DNA of 64,000 bases, taken from contig NZ_LMPS01000001.1 of the NCBI RefSeq assembly GCF_001424405.1, positions 741,999 to 805,998 on the forward strand, written 5' to 3'. Source of the stretch: Dyadobacter sp. Leaf189 (GTDB lineage Bacteria > Bacteroidota > Bacteroidia > Cytophagales > Spirosomataceae). The position numbers and the translations under genes are program-made. Position 1 is the stretch's first letter, and each line of letters begins with the position of its first letter. The notes below the pieces were generated by a model. It did no database searches. It was not told where the DNA came from and was given only the letters and a program-made list of their open reading frames with translations. Below are positions 44,342 to 51,756 of the stretch, piece after piece.

Positions 44342-46060
44342 ATGAAGCGTCGTAATTTCCTAGGTAACATCGCACTGACAGGTGCATTCGTAAATACAAT
44401 TTCAGAAGGTTCGGCTAAACAGTCCGAACCTTTTTTGCATAACAGCAAGTCGCAGGAAACCCTAACTGCGGATTTGATAGTCGCCGGCGGTGGACTCGGC
44501 GGCTGCGCCGCCTCGCTCGCCGCTTTGAGAAACGGATTAACCGTAATCCTCACCGAAGAGACCGACTGGATCGGCGGGCAGATTTCCCAACAAGGCGTCC
44601 CGCCGGACGAGCATCAGTGGATCGAAACGCACGGCGCGCCGAAAGCTTACCGCGATTTCCGCAATGCGATACGGGAATATTATATCAAACATTATCCCCT
44701 CACCGACGAAGCCAAAAGCCGTAAATACCTCAATCCGGGCGATGGGGCGGTGTCGCGGATTTGCTGTGAGCCGCGTGTGGCGGTGGCGGTGCTGAACGAA
44801 ATGCTGGCGCCTTACATAAGTTCCGGCAGGCTTACGCTCCTCACCGAGCACAAAGCCGTTTCGGCCGAAGTGCAGGGCAACTGCGTGAAGTCGCTCGATG
44901 TCGTGAGCACGCGCACGGGCCGGCGGGTTACCTTGTCGGCGCCGTATTTTGCCGATGCCACCGAGCTGGGCGACCTGCTGCCGATAACCGGCGCCGAGTT
45001 CGTCACCGGCACCGAGTCCAAAGCCGAAACCGGCGAGCTCCACGCCCCCGAAAAAGGTAACCCCGACAATGTGCAGGCATTCACGATGTGTTTTGCGATC
45101 GACTACCGGCCGGGCGAAAACCACGTCATCGAAAAGCCCGCCGAATACGATTTCTGGCGAAACCACGTCCCTAAAATGAGCAAACCCTGGTCGGGCAAGC
45201 TGCTGGACCTGGCGTACTCCAATCCCAAAACCCTCGAACCGAAAATGCTGGGCTTCCACCCCGAGGGCATCAAAACGGGCGACGCGCTCAACCTCTGGCT
45301 GTACCGCCGCATTATCAGCCGCCAGAACTTCACGCCCGGCACCTACGCGGGCGACATCACGATCGTCAACTGGCCGCAAAACGATTATATGCTCGGCAAC
45401 CTCATCGGCGCCAGCGAAAAGGATTTCCGAAAGCACATCGACCGCGCCAAACAGCTCAGCCTCTCGCTGCTTTACTGGCTGCAAACCGAGGCTCCGCGCC
45501 CCGACGGCGGCAAAGGCTGGCCCGGCATCCGCCTCCGGAAAGACATCATGGGCACCGACGACGGCCTCGCCAAATACCCCTACGTCCGCGAATCGCGGCG
45601 CATCAAGGCACTTTTCACCATCAAGGAAGAGCACGTCGGCGCCGTAAACCGCGAAATGGCCGTCACAAACGGCGCGCCCGGCGACAAAACCAAAGCCGCC
45701 TTCTTCCCTGACAGCGTCGGCATCGGCTACTACCACATCGACCTCCACCCCAGCAGCGCCGGCGACAATTACATCGATTTCGCCTCCCTGCCATTCCAAA
45801 TCCCCCTCGGCGCCCTGCTGCCCATACGCATGGAAAATCTGCTTCCCGCCAACAAGAACATCGGCACCACGCACATTACAAATGGCTGTTACCGCCTGCA
45901 TCCGGTTGAATGGAGCATTGGGGAGGCTGTGGGGTTGTTGGTGAAGTTTGCTTTGGGGGAGAAGGTTGCGCCGAAGAAAGTGCGGGAGGATAAGGATTTA
46001 TTGGAGGGGTTTCAGGGGTTTTTGGTGGGGGAGGGGGTGGAGTTGGAGTGGAAAGTTTGA
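44342..46060 (+). CDS. Tat-exported FAD-dependent oxidoreductase
   Basis: 572 residues. The N-terminus MKRRNFLGNIALTGAF is a twin-arginine signal. The FAD-binding Rossmann motif DLIVAGGGLGGCAASLAALRNG is at about 44-65, followed by TDWIGGQISQQGVPPDEHQWIE, RICCEPRVAVAVLNEML and YFADATELGDLLPITGAEF, typical of the FAD_oxidored (PF12831) family. The C-terminal part has GIGYYHIDLHPSS and THITNGCYRLHPVEWSIGEAVG. Substrate unknown. Between about 44490 and 45900 the DNA is far more GC-rich than its neighbours, with C at most third positions, while both ends of the gene are not. A decayed fragment of a related gene lies 300 bases downstream. Confidence 0.88.
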   Translation: MKRRNFLGNIALTGAFVNTISEGSAKQSEPFLHNSKSQETLTADLIVAGGGLGGCAASLAALRNGLTVILTEETDWIGGQISQQGVPPDEHQWIETHGAPKAYRDFRNAIREYYIKHYPLTDEAKSRKYLNPGDGAVSRICCEPRVAVAVLNEMLAPYISSGRLTLLTEHKAVSAEVQGNCVKSLDVVSTRTGRRVTLSAPYFADATELGDLLPITGAEFVTGTESKAETGELHAPEKGNPDNVQAFTMCFAIDYRPGENHVIEKPAEYDFWRNHVPKMSKPWSGKLLDLAYSNPKTLEPKMLGFHPEGIKTGDALNLWLYRRIISRQNFTPGTYAGDITIVNWPQNDYMLGNLIGASEKDFRKHIDRAKQLSLSLLYWLQTEAPRPDGGKGWPGIRLRKDIMGTDDGLAKYPYVRESRRIKALFTIKEEHVGAVNREMAVTNGAPGDKTKAAFFPDSVGIGYYHIDLHPSSAGDNYIDFASLPFQIPLGALLPIRMENLLPANKNIGTTHITNGCYRLHPVEWSIGEAVGLLVKFALGEKVAPKKVREDKDLLEGFQGFLVGEGVELEWKV

Positions 46061-46116
46061 GATGAATTAGGTAAAATACCGATCATGTTCATCATTGCTA
46101 AAATGGAAAGAGTATC

Positions 46117-46326
46117 ATGGAAATTGAAGTGAAAAAAGTTTGGTTTGCGGATGATCATATATTTATCCAAACCGTATCCGGCGAAGAGCGCAGCCATCCT
46201 TTAAAGTGGTTCCCGAAATTATTAAATGCGTCTATTGACGAGAGGGAAAGCTACGAATTATCTCCTTTCGGAATTCATTGGGAAAAGCTTGATGAAGATT
46301 TGAGTTTTGAAGGGTTCTTTTCCTAG
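46117..46326 (+). CDS. DUF2442 domain protein
   Basis: 69 residues covering the whole DUF2442 fold: VKKVWFADDHIFIQTVSGEERSHPLKWFPKLLNASIDERESYELSPFGIHWEKLDEDLSFEGF. These small proteins often pair with a DUF4160 protein in a toxin-antitoxin-like unit. No DUF4160 partner is found on either side, so this is a solitary copy. It sits between the FAD oxidoreductase gene and a fragment of a related gene. Confidence 0.85.
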   Translation: MEIEVKKVWFADDHIFIQTVSGEERSHPLKWFPKLLNASIDERESYELSPFGIHWEKLDEDLSFEGFFS

Positions 46327-46365
46327 GCAGGAGACGCTACACAATTGCACGACATTGTAAGCTTA

Positions 46366-46525
46366 AGCTACTATTCATATCGACCTTCTCCCAAGCAGCA
46401 TTGGCGACGATTACGTCGACTTCGCCGTCTTTCCAAATTGCGCTGTGTCGCACGATCGATACTCATCACCGGGTACATGGAAAGCAAAGTACATGCTTGA
46501 AGATATTGGCCGTTGGCATTGAATT
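46366..46525 (+). pseudogene. Remnant of a second FAD oxidoreductase gene
   Basis: Translating 46376-46443 gives HIDLLPSSIGDDYVDFAVFPNCA, which matches HIDLHPSSAGDNYIDFASLPFQI at about residues 465-487 of the oxidoreductase encoded at 44342. The preceding codons (TAC TAT) match YY of the same gene but are offset by one extra T, a frameshift. A weaker match continues (ATGGAAA, then ATTGGC and GGCATT) to about 46525. No open frame spans it. It is a decayed fragment of a paralogue, or a duplicated 3' part of the gene. Confidence 0.7.
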
Positions 46526-46613
46526 CACAAGTAAAAATTGAAGAGTTACAGCTTATAAGTCAAAATCCCACAGCCTTAATGATGTATTAACTCTCCTTTG
46601 TTTTAATGTAGTT

Positions 46614-48371
46614 ATGAGCATGAACTTTACTCGTATAAATGACGGACATGTGTGTAAATGTCTCAGAAATTGTGTTGAAAACTACGAAGATCTATTTCTC
46701 AGACGTATTGATAACAAAAATAAGCTGCACATTAGAGACTTTCGAACGCATCACGAGAGAAATAAAACTAGCGAAGGAGGATGTGATAATTTGTGTGGAA
46801 ACCGGGGTCTTTCTATCGAAATTTTTAATGAGGAAAGTTTAGCAGCGACAATAAACCAGATACAAGTTACCCGCCAATTTAATCCGCAATCTAGTAGAAA
46901 GCACGTAGCAATATTCAGGTTGAGAGAAGGTGCGGGAATTGTTAAGCATACCCCGAATCAAATTGTATATAATAAAAATCACTACGACCTGTTTAAATCT
47001 GACGAATTTAGCCTTGATTTTGAGCCGTGGACAAGTTTATTCCTGTTGAAGATGTTTGAAATAGACGAAAAATATAAGCAGGAAAAGGAATCCGATATTT
47101 TTACCATAGCGGATAATTATCAAGTTTTTCATTTTGATGAATTTCCGATTCTTTTCTCGGGAACCAATATCTATGGAAATAGAATTTTAGGTTCATTGAT
47201 TAGTGAGGACGAGGATGGATATCTCTTTCATTATATGCATTTTTTGGTCACTGATAAAGAATATGTCCTTTTTACGAAAGGAGTAAGTACTTATCGTGAT
47301 CTTTTATTGAAAAAACAATTGATTTACATTGTTGAGAAAACCATCAATGGAGAATTGAATCAGAACTTTATCATTGATGTGAATTTAATTCCTGCCGAAT
47401 ATTTACCATTAGAAAAATCTTTTTGTCCTAATGTTCAAAGTGTTCTGGGCCTAAATTATTCATTTAGTCTTCAAGGTAAGCTCGCCGACGTGTATTCAGC
47501 TATTCCGAAAGTGGCGGCTTCGATAACTACTAGCATTGAAAGTATCTTCTTGAATCTTCTTAAACCACTTAATATACCAAGCATTGATCCTAAATTGCTT
47601 CTCACGGTACCATCAGAGGGAAGCTTTAAAATTAACTTTCGGATAACAGTCGATCGGAAAGGGCAATTACCTCTATTTTTTGGCAATCAGGACGAGAGTA
47701 TTCAAGAATATGTTCAAAACTTCATTGAATACCTTTTGAATGATTTTACTTCTGAGACAGAATTGCTATTAGAGCGTGAAGCTAATCTAAACAAAGTCGA
47801 TTTTGAAGATCTAGGGATAGACAAAGAGTCGAAATATTCAAAGAAGATAACCTCGAAACTAGCTAATGTTTACCAATCAATTGGTCTTCCTTATTCCAAA
47901 TCAGCGGAGCAGAAAACAATGAGTTCTATACTCAAATCAGTTGATCATCTTGATAAAATTGGTGAAGAGATTGGTAAAGGCTTTATTCAAATTGAAGTCC
48001 TTGGCCATGATAATAACGATAAAGACATTTCCATAGGATTAATTAATGCTGATTTCGCCGAAGAAATTGTCGAACAAATTCAGTATATAGAAGAATATGG
48101 AAAAGTTGTCGAGATTGATGATGAATATCAGCAATACAATTTACAAATCTATGATTTGAACACTGACACACGAAAAGGTACAGCTCATATAAAGAACAAG
48201 TATGTCGATGATATTTGGGATAAGCCAAAAATTAAGATTATTGGAGATAGTAATTTAATTAAGTCTACATTTACCGAAAGTTTACACTTAAACAAGTTTA
48301 TCACTGTTAGTGCCAAAGCAAAAAGCGTTAACGGTAAATTTACTTATATGGACATCCTTTTTGAGCGTTAA
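46614..48371 (+). CDS. Unrecognised AT-rich 585-residue protein with an N-terminal cysteine cluster
   Basis: I do not recognise the family. There is no signal peptide and no clear membrane segment, so it is probably cytoplasmic. The N-terminal 65 residues contain Cys14, Cys16, Cys20, Cys57 and Cys61 plus a His-rich piece (RTHHERN), which could bind a metal. A mixed alpha/beta part follows (about 66-280). A second unit begins near 300 (VPSEGSFKINFRITV, about 338-352). The C-terminal part (about 480-585) is rich in acidic residues with short beta-strands (GKVVEIDDEYQQYNLQIYDLNTDTRKGTAHIKNKYV), like a small-barrel domain. The DNA is clearly more AT-rich than the flanking core genes, which suggests recent transfer. 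It is followed by a convergent toxin operon. Confidence 0.7.
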   Translation: MSMNFTRINDGHVCKCLRNCVENYEDLFLRRIDNKNKLHIRDFRTHHERNKTSEGGCDNLCGNRGLSIEIFNEESLAATINQIQVTRQFNPQSSRKHVAIFRLREGAGIVKHTPNQIVYNKNHYDLFKSDEFSLDFEPWTSLFLLKMFEIDEKYKQEKESDIFTIADNYQVFHFDEFPILFSGTNIYGNRILGSLISEDEDGYLFHYMHFLVTDKEYVLFTKGVSTYRDLLLKKQLIYIVEKTINGELNQNFIIDVNLIPAEYLPLEKSFCPNVQSVLGLNYSFSLQGKLADVYSAIPKVAASITTSIESIFLNLLKPLNIPSIDPKLLLTVPSEGSFKINFRITVDRKGQLPLFFGNQDESIQEYVQNFIEYLLNDFTSETELLLEREANLNKVDFEDLGIDKESKYSKKITSKLANVYQSIGLPYSKSAEQKTMSSILKSVDHLDKIGEEIGKGFIQIEVLGHDNNDKDISIGLINADFAEEIVEQIQYIEEYGKVVEIDDEYQQYNLQIYDLNTDTRKGTAHIKNKYVDDIWDKPKIKIIGDSNLIKSTFTESLHLNKFITVSAKAKSVNGKFTYMDILFER

Positions 48372-48421
48372 ACTTGATCTGATCAATTTATATTTTTAAG
48401 CTGTTACTAGCTTTGTATTTC

Positions 48422-48580
48422 TTATTTTTCCCAAGGTTTGATTTTAACAATTTCACTACCTCTCATCACAACAAGCGGAGTACCTTTTTGCTTTTTGAAC
48501 TCGACAACTTTTTCATGCGTTTTTTTGATTCCCAATAGAATTTTTTCTTGTAATGCCAACTCTTTTTCAATTTCGCTCAT
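48422..48580 (-). CDS. Small protein downstream of the zeta toxin
   Basis: 52 residues from MSEIEKELALQ; an ATG 14 codons upstream would give 66 residues but overlap the toxin gene by more than 50 bases. The sequence is a lysine/glutamate-rich helix (IEKELALQEKILLGIKKTHEKVVEFKKQ) followed by GTPLVVMRGSEIVKIKPWEK. The start overlaps the toxin 3' end, so it is translated with it. It may be a neutralising or accessory partner; that is inferred from position, size and charge only. Confidence 0.6.
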   Translation of the reverse strand: MSEIEKELALQEKILLGIKKTHEKVVEFKKQKGTPLVVMRGSEIVKIKPWEK

Positions 48581-49169
48581 ACAGATTTCGAAGTTGATTA
48601 AATTTCTCTTTTTGAAATACATTTAAACTATAATCTCTTGATCTTTTCGCAATTAATTCTTCATCTTCAAATGAGTTGTCAATTATGAAGGCAAGATCAA
48701 CTATTGGTAGGTAGATTTCAAATAGATTTTTGATTCCTTTGATATACCTTCTTTCAATCACATCGGGTTCTATATTGTGCCCTCCTTCTGAAACTCTCAT
48801 CCGTACACGCTCTTTTGCTAGTTCGACATCATTGAGCCAATAGAAAATCAACGTTACTGTAAAACCTTTCTTCTTCGCTTCTTCAATTTTGGGTTTGTAG
48901 CTTCGCGTAGACAATGTCGTCTCAAATGCAAAACTGTCATTTCCATTTAGGAGTTCATTTACTCTGCTCAACATGATTCGCCCAGCTTCTAACGCTACTT
49001 TTTCGGGTTGAAATGGAGAAACTCCTTTGGCTATTTCATCTGCATTTACAAATTCTTTGCAGTCCAAAATCTCTGGTAATATTGCAAAAGACGCAGCTGT
49101 TTTTCCAGCACCGTTACAACCCGCAATTATGTATAGATTCTTTTCTAGCATTGGTTGCAATAAATTCAC
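48567..49169 (-). CDS. Zeta-type toxin kinase
   Basis: 200 residues from a GTG whose GTGA overlaps the stop codon of the XRE gene; an ATG six codons later is the alternative. The Walker A motif GCNGAGKT is at residues 17-24. FVNADEIAKG follows and FAFETTLSTRSY matches the substrate-binding part of zeta toxins and related kinases. The lid is RVRMRVSEGGHNIEPDVIERRY. Zeta toxins phosphorylate UDP-GlcNAc and so poison peptidoglycan synthesis; related bacterial proteins have other small-molecule targets. It is the middle gene of a three-gene operon. Confidence 0.88.
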   Translation of the reverse strand: MNLLQPMLEKNLYIIAGCNGAGKTAASFAILPEILDCKEFVNADEIAKGVSPFQPEKVALEAGRIMLSRVNELLNGNDSFAFETTLSTRSYKPKIEEAKKKGFTVTLIFYWLNDVELAKERVRMRVSEGGHNIEPDVIERRYIKGIKNLFEIYLPIVDLAFIIDNSFEDEELIAKRSRDYSLNVFQKEKFNQLRNLYERN

Positions 49170-49588
49170 TTTGCAAGAATCAACCGCTCCAACCTCCCCA
49201 TCATTTCATCCTTCTCCTTCAACATCCGCTCATAAAGCTCCATTTTCTCCTCATGCAGTCTTCTTATTTCTGCAATTGGATTAACATTAAATGTTGAATG
49301 CGGATTACCTAAATAAGCCTGATCGTGAAATGTATTTGAAATGATATTGATCGCCTGATCCTCATCAAAATTCCGAATTGCCTCAGCGGGGATTTTAAGA
49401 ATAGCGGAAACCTGTTCGAGGATGTCGGCATCGATTTTTTCTTTTTGTTCGAGGAGCGAAACTTTTTGCTGGTTCCACTCGCTGCCGAGCTCGAAAGCGA
49501 GCACATCTTGTTTGATTCCGAGCATTTCGCGGAACCGTTTGAGGTTTCGTCCCTCGTGGATCTTCGGGTTGGCGGTAGTATGTGTCAT
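49166..49588 (-). CDS. XRE family regulator, probable antitoxin
   Basis: 140 residues. An N-terminal helix-turn-helix of the XRE type spans about 12-70 (NLKRFREMLGIKQDVLAFELGSEWNQQKVSLLEQKEKIDADILEQVSAILKI). A middle segment and a C-terminal coiled coil follow (IRRLHEEKMELYERMLKEKDEMMGRLERLI), the latter likely to dimerise or bind the toxin. It is first in the zeta operon and overlaps the toxin gene by four bases, so it probably represses the operon and may neutralise the toxin. It does not resemble classical epsilon antitoxin. Confidence 0.88.
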   Translation of the reverse strand: MTHTTANPKIHEGRNLKRFREMLGIKQDVLAFELGSEWNQQKVSLLEQKEKIDADILEQVSAILKIPAEAIRNFDEDQAINIISNTFHDQAYLGNPHSTFNVNPIAEIRRLHEEKMELYERMLKEKDEMMGRLERLILAK

Positions 49589-49712
49589 GCGGAAAGGTGT
49601 TTGGTTAAAGAGGCAATTTATATAAATCCGGCGGTAAGTTTTTGGGTAATTTACATGGGGAGGCGGTTGGTTACTTGGTGAGATGGTAGGAGGTTTGTGG
49701 CTACCGCATCAG

Positions 49713-49738
49713 CCCTTCGACTGCGCTCAGGGTGACAA
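49713..49738 (+). repeat. Interspersed palindromic repeat, forward form
   Basis: CCCTTCGACTGCGCTCAGGG with GTGACAA. It is nearly the reverse complement of the element at 49754-49782, forming a pair around a short spacer. The 350-base stretch from 49589 to 49938 holds four such units and no gene that I can support. Confidence 0.85.
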
Positions 49739-49753
49739 GGGTTGGAGAGCTCG

Positions 49754-49782
49754 CCTTTGTCATGCTGAGCGCAGTCGAAGCA
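49754..49782 (-). repeat. Interspersed palindromic repeat, reverse form
   Basis: CTTTGTCATGCTGAGCGCAG followed by TCGAAGCA. An identical copy occurs at 49874-49902 and another at 57387-57414. Confidence 0.85.
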
Positions 49783-49809
49783 TCACGTGCAAGAGGCTTT
49801 GTCGCTAGG

Positions 49810-49835
49810 CCCTTCGACTCCGCTCAGGGTGACAA
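49810..49835 (+). repeat. Interspersed palindromic repeat, forward form, one base changed
   Basis: As at 49713 but with CTCCGCTCAG in place of CTGCGCTCAG. It pairs with the reverse form at 49874. Confidence 0.85.
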
Positions 49836-49873
49836 GGGGTGGTCGCTTCGGGTGACAAAGCTTAGTTACCTCA

Positions 49874-49902
49874 CCTTTGTCATGCTGAGCGCAGTCGAAG
49901 CA
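49874..49902 (-). repeat. Interspersed palindromic repeat, reverse form, second copy
   Basis: Identical over 29 bases to the unit at 49754-49782. The pair 49810/49874 repeats the arrangement 49713/49754, so the whole module has been duplicated in tandem. Confidence 0.85.
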
Positions 49903-49938
49903 ACATGCATAATGTCACACCTTTAAACCTCACAAAAA

Positions 49939-50199
49939 ATGAACACAAACACACACACAACCCCACCTTCTGACGCAATGTTGCTGGCTTACGGCGAGGA
50001 GGTAAGCGAGTTGCTCAGTAGCAGCGCGGTCGAGCGGTGGAAGGAGGAACTCTGGACGATGTTTGGCGGGTATATTCTCGCTCTAAAAGACTTGGGCTAC
50101 GCTCCCAACCTGAGTAATACGTACTTTTCCTTCAAACAGCTCCTTGATTTTTTCGAGAACGTGGAGCGGATCAGGTTGGGAGAATCTTCTCCTGATTAA
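49939..50199 (+). CDS. Small protein of unknown function
   Basis: 86 residues, not recognised. It is a soluble, acidic, mostly helical protein (AMLLAYGEEVSELLSSSAVERWKEELWTMFGGYILALKDLG and FSFKQLLDFFENVERIRLGE). No signal peptide or membrane segment. It follows the palindromic repeats and lies 76 bases before an outer-membrane protein gene. The codon pattern and clean ends suggest a real gene. Confidence 0.6.
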   Translation: MNTNTHTTPPSDAMLLAYGEEVSELLSSSAVERWKEELWTMFGGYILALKDLGYAPNLSNTYFSFKQLLDFFENVERIRLGESSPD

Positions 50200-50275
50200 A
50201 GATGAAAAATTTTAGATGAAAATGATTATATAGCGTTCGAAATCAATGTGTTTTACCTTTTTTTCGAGAACGTGT

Positions 50276-50947
50276 ATGAGAAAGTTGTTTACGATTTTGG
50301 CAATGGCGCTTGTTAGCCTTTCATTTTCCGCAAAAGCCCAGAAAGTGGCAGGATGGGAAATCGGCATTCAGGCTGAGTATGGACGTGATTGGTACCACAA
50401 AAGCTACGCAGCCGATGTAAATTACGGGGAAGAGGACCTGGATTTTTCTTCGGATCGCTCGTCGGGCGGGGGGATCTATTTTGAAAAATCCCTCAATCCG
50501 CGATGGTCTGTGATGGGGCAAGTAGGTTATGCGCAGAAGAAGGTGCATCCGCAACTTTTTCATTATCCCAGCCAAACTACGGCGCATTATTATACCCGCG
50601 AACTGCATCACAGGGTTGCGGCGGATGCGGGATTGAGGCTGTACCTGAATCCGGAATCACAATTTAAGTTTTTTGTCGACGGCAAAATAGGAGGAAATGC
50701 CTTTATCTCAATCGTCCAACGCGAAGCCCGCGACGGAGACAGAGTTATTAAAGACGTTTTCGGCTTTCAGCGCGTCGCCCCGGTGTCATCAGCTTCTGTC
50801 GGTTTCAAATGGTCGCGACTAACCGTTTCGGCGGAGTATAGAGACGATTTGATGGTTTCAAAACGGAGTGACAAGAGAAGCGGGATTTCGGGCAAGGGAT
50901 TATTTGGGAAAGTTGGGGTGACATTGTTTGAGGGGAAGAGTAGGTAG
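50276..50947 (+). CDS. Small outer-membrane beta-barrel protein
   Basis: 223 residues from MRKLFTILAMALVSLSFSAKAQ, a clear signal peptide with cleavage after AKA. The ten residues before it in the same frame (MCFTFFSRTC) are probably not translated. The mature part has alternating aromatic strands (WEIGIQAEYGRDWYHKSY, WSVMGQVGYAQKKVH, VAADAGLRLYLNPESQFKFFVDGKIGGNAF, VSSASVGFKWSRLTVSAEYRDDL), as in eight-strand OmpW/OmpA-like barrels. Function unknown. Confidence 0.8.
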   Translation: MRKLFTILAMALVSLSFSAKAQKVAGWEIGIQAEYGRDWYHKSYAADVNYGEEDLDFSSDRSSGGGIYFEKSLNPRWSVMGQVGYAQKKVHPQLFHYPSQTTAHYYTRELHHRVAADAGLRLYLNPESQFKFFVDGKIGGNAFISIVQREARDGDRVIKDVFGFQRVAPVSSASVGFKWSRLTVSAEYRDDLMVSKRSDKRSGISGKGLFGKVGVTLFEGKSR

Positions 50948-50966
50948 TATATCAATGGCGGACCTG

Positions 50967-51560
50967 CTAAACCTCAAAAATCTCTTTCACTAAAAGCTTA
51001 AATGAATCGAGCGACTGGGAAGTCAAAGTTTCGGATTCCGTAAAGGGTTTCAGCCCAATATACTTGCCACTTTCATCAAGCACATACACCAGCACAATAC
51101 GGTCATTCGGCTCCACCAGCCAATATTCCTTCACGCCATTTTCCCGATAGATCTCAAATTTTTCATTCATCTCCTTCTGCGTATTTCCGGGGGATAGAAC
51201 CTCAATAATCAAGTCTGGAGCACCAATGCAGCCTTTTGCATCGATTTTAGAGGGATCACAAACCACGCAGATGTCTGGCTGTACTACTGTATGGATTTTC
51301 GTAGAGTCCGTCTTTTGAGATGGTGTTAGTCTCACATCAAAAGGCGCGACGAAAACCTTGCAAGTGTTGCGATGCAAGTGATTACTAATCTGCCGAAAGA
51401 TCTCGCCTACATATTGCTGGTGCCTGGTAGCAGGCGCGGGCGACATTTTGAAAATCTTGCCTTTGATCAACTCAATACGCTCATCGAACTGCCATTTGAG
51501 GTAGTCGGCGTAGGAGTATGTTTTGTTAAGATCAAGCTGGTCAAGGTCTAATATTTTCAT
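50967..51560 (-). CDS. Uma2 family (DUF820) endonuclease-like protein
   Basis: 197 residues. It belongs to the Uma2/DUF820 family with a PD-(D/E)xK-like core: FDERIELIKGKIFKMSPAPATRHQ, VVQPDICVVCDPSKI (the Asp of the motif), APDLIIEVLSPGNTQKEMNEKFEIYRENGVKEYWLV (Glu and Lys positions). The length is typical. The biological role of the family is unclear; it is frequent in cyanobacteria and Bacteroidota. It is transcribed away from the Fic gene, with 184 bases between their starts. Confidence 0.88.
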   Translation of the reverse strand: MKILDLDQLDLNKTYSYADYLKWQFDERIELIKGKIFKMSPAPATRHQQYVGEIFRQISNHLHRNTCKVFVAPFDVRLTPSQKTDSTKIHTVVQPDICVVCDPSKIDAKGCIGAPDLIIEVLSPGNTQKEMNEKFEIYRENGVKEYWLVEPNDRIVLVYVLDESGKYIGLKPFTESETLTSQSLDSFKLLVKEIFEV

Positions 51561-51614
51561 TTGTTATGAATGCTATGGATTGGGATGTGGCGAAAGACAA
51601 AATTGAAGTTGTAT

Positions 51615-51756
51615 GCGTTTTTCATAAAAAAAACATGATTTAAGCGTTTTTCACGATAAATAGGTGATATTCACAACTTTGTAACTTGTTAGAAGGACTC
51701 TGATGTATAGCATGGCAAGTGCATCGAGAACAAGACATTAAAATATGCATTTTTCA
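51615..51756 (+). promoter_or_regulatory. Three direct repeats at the Fic gene start, possible operator
   Basis: GCGTTTTTCA occurs at 51615-51624 and 51644-51653, and GCATTTTTCA at 51747-51756, the last overlapping the ATG at 51745. Copies two and three extend to GCGTTTTTCACGAT and GCATTTTTCACGAG. The first two are 29 bases apart, near three helical turns. The pattern would suit autoregulation, but no binding protein is known. Confidence 0.4.

Noticed and set aside
44537..45901. 454-codon open frame on the minus strand, antisense to the FAD oxidoreductase
   Set aside because: It results from the GC-rich, C-ending codon use of the sense gene. Its translation is low-complexity Val/Gly/Ala/Asp sequence with no recognisable domain.
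49732..49926. 64-codon open frame in the repeat cluster near 49.8 kb
   Set aside because: It is made of the palindromic repeats themselves (VMLSAVEAS and FDSAQGDKG appear in any copy) and is not a gene.
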